From: JACVRW01 sp035947555
Lineage (GTDB): Bacteria; Actinomycetota; Thermoleophilia; Solirubrobacterales; Thermoleophilaceae
DNA: 14,669 nt
Direction: 5' to 3'
Assembly: GCA_035947555.1 (NCBI GenBank)
Contig: DASZJZ010000074.1
Location: 1 to 14,669 of the forward strand
Both the position numbers and the translations under genes were made by a program. This document shows positions 13,352 to 14,669 of this stretch, piece after piece. A model generated the notes under the pieces. That model saw nothing but the letters and a program-made list of their open reading frames with translations, had not been told where the DNA came from and ran no database searches. Position 1 is the stretch's first letter. Each line of letters begins with the position of its first letter.

Positions 13352-14647
13352 TCAATCCCAAGGCACGTGGGAGCCCGTCGGCAGCAGGCGCAGCGACTGC
13401 CCGGTGCGAGTTGCGATGACGCGTCCGCGCTCGAGATCCACGACGTGCATTCGGCGATCCGGGTCGGTGCGGACGTACGCGAGCGATCCCGCGCTGGCGA
13501 GGACCTCGCTTGGCGCGTTCTCGAGCACGTGGAAGGCTCGATCGCCGTCGGGCTCGTAGGCAGTAAGTCCTCCTCGGCGCCGATCTGCGGCCAGCAGCAG
13601 CCCGGCGGCGGCGTGCACCTCGGCGGCGTGCTGATCGAGCAGCCGTGTCTGCCAGCGGCGAACATCGATCACCTGGACACCGGCGGGACGGGTGCCCTGC
13701 TCGAGCGCGCCGGTCGAGCGCCTCAGCACGTCCGAGTCATGTCCCGAGACCGCGATCACACCGGGTTCGAGCCACGTGGCGCTGCGCTCGCGGCCGACCA
13801 GCGGCGGCTGGGCCTCCGCGCGAGGGGCCCCCAGGTCGCCTGGCCGCTCGACCAGCGACGATCGTGCGGACAGCGGGTGAAGGCGCGCGCGCCGATGTTG
13901 GAGGTCGACCTCGACGATCTCGCTGCGGACCGATACCACGTAGGCGTGTCGCCTGTGCGGGTCGACGGCGATCCCCGGCCTGCGGACATGGACGACGCCC
14001 TGGGCCGACTGCGCGCCGGCGAGGACGTCGTCGAGGCGCATGCTGTCGACATTCCCGCGGAGGTCGACCGTCGCGACCTCGGCGAGACCGATGAAGGAGG
14101 GCGGCGCGAGCAGGAGCACCGGCCCGTCCGGTGTTTCGGTCACTCGCACCAACCCGGCCGCAAACCGTCGGCGGGCAATCACGCGCCGGCGGAGCGCGTC
14201 GACGATCACGACGGTCGTCGTGCCGCGCGCGCAGCACCCGCCCGGCGCGAGCACGAGCCAGATCCGATCGCTACGCGGCCAGCCGACGGCTGCCAATGCG
14301 CCACGCGCGCCCACGCGGACCGTGGCGAGCGTGCGCATCCGTTGCAGGTCGAGCAGCCGCAGCGTGGCGGCGCCGGCAGTGACGACCGCCGCACGCGAGC
14401 CGTCTGGATCCCACGCCCAGCCCTCGGCGGGCTCGTCGAGCCGCACGCTCCGGGGCAGCGGCCGCAAAGAGCTCGAGTCGAGCCGGACAAGCCTGCCGTC
14501 TCCGCCATCGTCGGCGATGGCGAGCAGCGAAGGCGGCCGCTCGCCGATGCCACCGCGAATCGACTCGCCCGAGCGGAGCATCTCGCCGACAACGACCGCA
14601 ATCGCCACGAGCGCGGCGCTGGCGACGGCAAGCCGCACCGCGGCCAC
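13352..14647 (-). CDS. Membrane-anchored beta-propeller-like protein, 5' end possibly outside window
   Basis: The 431-aa product starts with a hydrophobic helix (about 5-23, RLAVASAALVAIAVVVGEM), an uncleaved anchor or signal. It then shows repeated strand units of beta-propeller type: LLAIADDGGDGRLVRLD (41-57), WAWDPDGSRAAVVTAGAATL (77-96), then later AYVVSVRSEIVEVDL and GVQVIDVRRW. The D-x-D-G-S-R-A-A-V and x-V-x-V-D-L units are typical of YncE/WD40-like blades. A vicinal Cys pair (PGGCCARG, 135-142) could form a strained disulfide or bind metal. No catalytic residues are recognised; an extracytoplasmic ligand-binding or scaffold role is a guess. GTG 14647 is the first start, but the frame is open to the window edge (GRRSGALVAAV), so the true start may lie beyond it. 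Confidence 0.65.
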   Translation of the reverse strand: MAAVRLAVASAALVAIAVVVGEMLRSGESIRGGIGERPPSLLAIADDGGDGRLVRLDSSSLRPLPRSVRLDEPAEGWAWDPDGSRAAVVTAGAATLRLLDLQRMRTLATVRVGARGALAAVGWPRSDRIWLVLAPGGCCARGTTTVVIVDALRRRVIARRRFAAGLVRVTETPDGPVLLLAPPSFIGLAEVATVDLRGNVDSMRLDDVLAGAQSAQGVVHVRRPGIAVDPHRRHAYVVSVRSEIVEVDLQHRRARLHPLSARSSLVERPGDLGAPRAEAQPPLVGRERSATWLEPGVIAVSGHDSDVLRRSTGALEQGTRPAGVQVIDVRRWQTRLLDQHAAEVHAAAGLLLAADRRRGGLTAYEPDGDRAFHVLENAPSEVLASAGSLAYVRTDPDRRMHVVDLERGRVIATRTGQSLRLLPTGSHVPWD

Positions 14648-14669
14648 CAGCGCGCCGCTGCGCCGGCCG

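Noticed and set aside
13233..13559. Plus-strand frame opposite the end of the propeller-like gene
   Set aside because: No start signal and no domain; it overlaps the long hairpin and the antisense gene.
1..14669. CRISPR, tRNA, rRNA, insertion sequence or phage attachment site
   Set aside because: Looked for along both strands. No regular repeat-spacer pattern, cloverleaf, transposase or terminal inverted repeats were found by eye; a tRNA or covariance-model scan would be more sensitive.

Overview
The window is very GC-rich bacterial DNA. The codon bias (third positions almost all G or C), frequent GTG starts, TANNNT-type -10 boxes close to start codons and the gene families suggest a high-GC actinobacterium. 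An uncultured Thermoleophilia/Solirubrobacterales-type lineage is my best guess, but no rRNA or marker gene here proves it. I saw no tRNA, rRNA, CRISPR array, insertion sequence or phage gene.

Layout. (1) Positions 61-246 (minus) encode a small membrane protein, followed by a gene-free stretch (about 250-640) with short repeats and hairpins. (2) Positions 642-3665 (plus) form a tight envelope-glycan cluster: a lipid-linked-sugar-type GT2 glycosyltransferase, a SAM methyltransferase that overlaps it by 4 bases, and a 12-TM polysaccharide flippase. A hotdog-fold thioesterase-like gene follows at 3682. (3) Positions 4466-6709 (plus) hold an orphan molybdopterin/[4Fe-4S] oxidoreductase, probably leaderless. 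(4) A hairpin at 6712-6731 separates it from a minus-strand run that reads from about 12229 down to 6735: a copper-amine-oxidase-like protein, a 94-aa propeptide-like protein, an S8 (subtilase) protease, a SAM methyltransferase, methionyl-tRNA formyltransferase (fmt) and a small zinc-ribbon protein. (5) Upstream of that, also on minus, lie a general-stress-protein-like gene (12580-13080) and a membrane-anchored beta-propeller-like protein (13352-14647) that may continue past the window edge.

The most unusual part is the set at 8606-12229. The copper-amine-oxidase-like protein keeps the quinone-forming tyrosine position and the three copper-histidine positions, but the residues flanking that tyrosine are replaced (Trp-Tyr-Arg instead of Asn-Tyr-Asp/Glu). 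Its lipoprotein signal peptide appears to have been put out of frame by loss of one base. Next to it, a stand-alone 94-aa protein has the same fold signature as the N-terminal domain of the neighbouring subtilase, like a separate copy of the protease's own propeptide. I infer that the three genes may act together, as a modifying or quinone enzyme plus a protease with its own regulator. The link rests on gene order and shared domains only.
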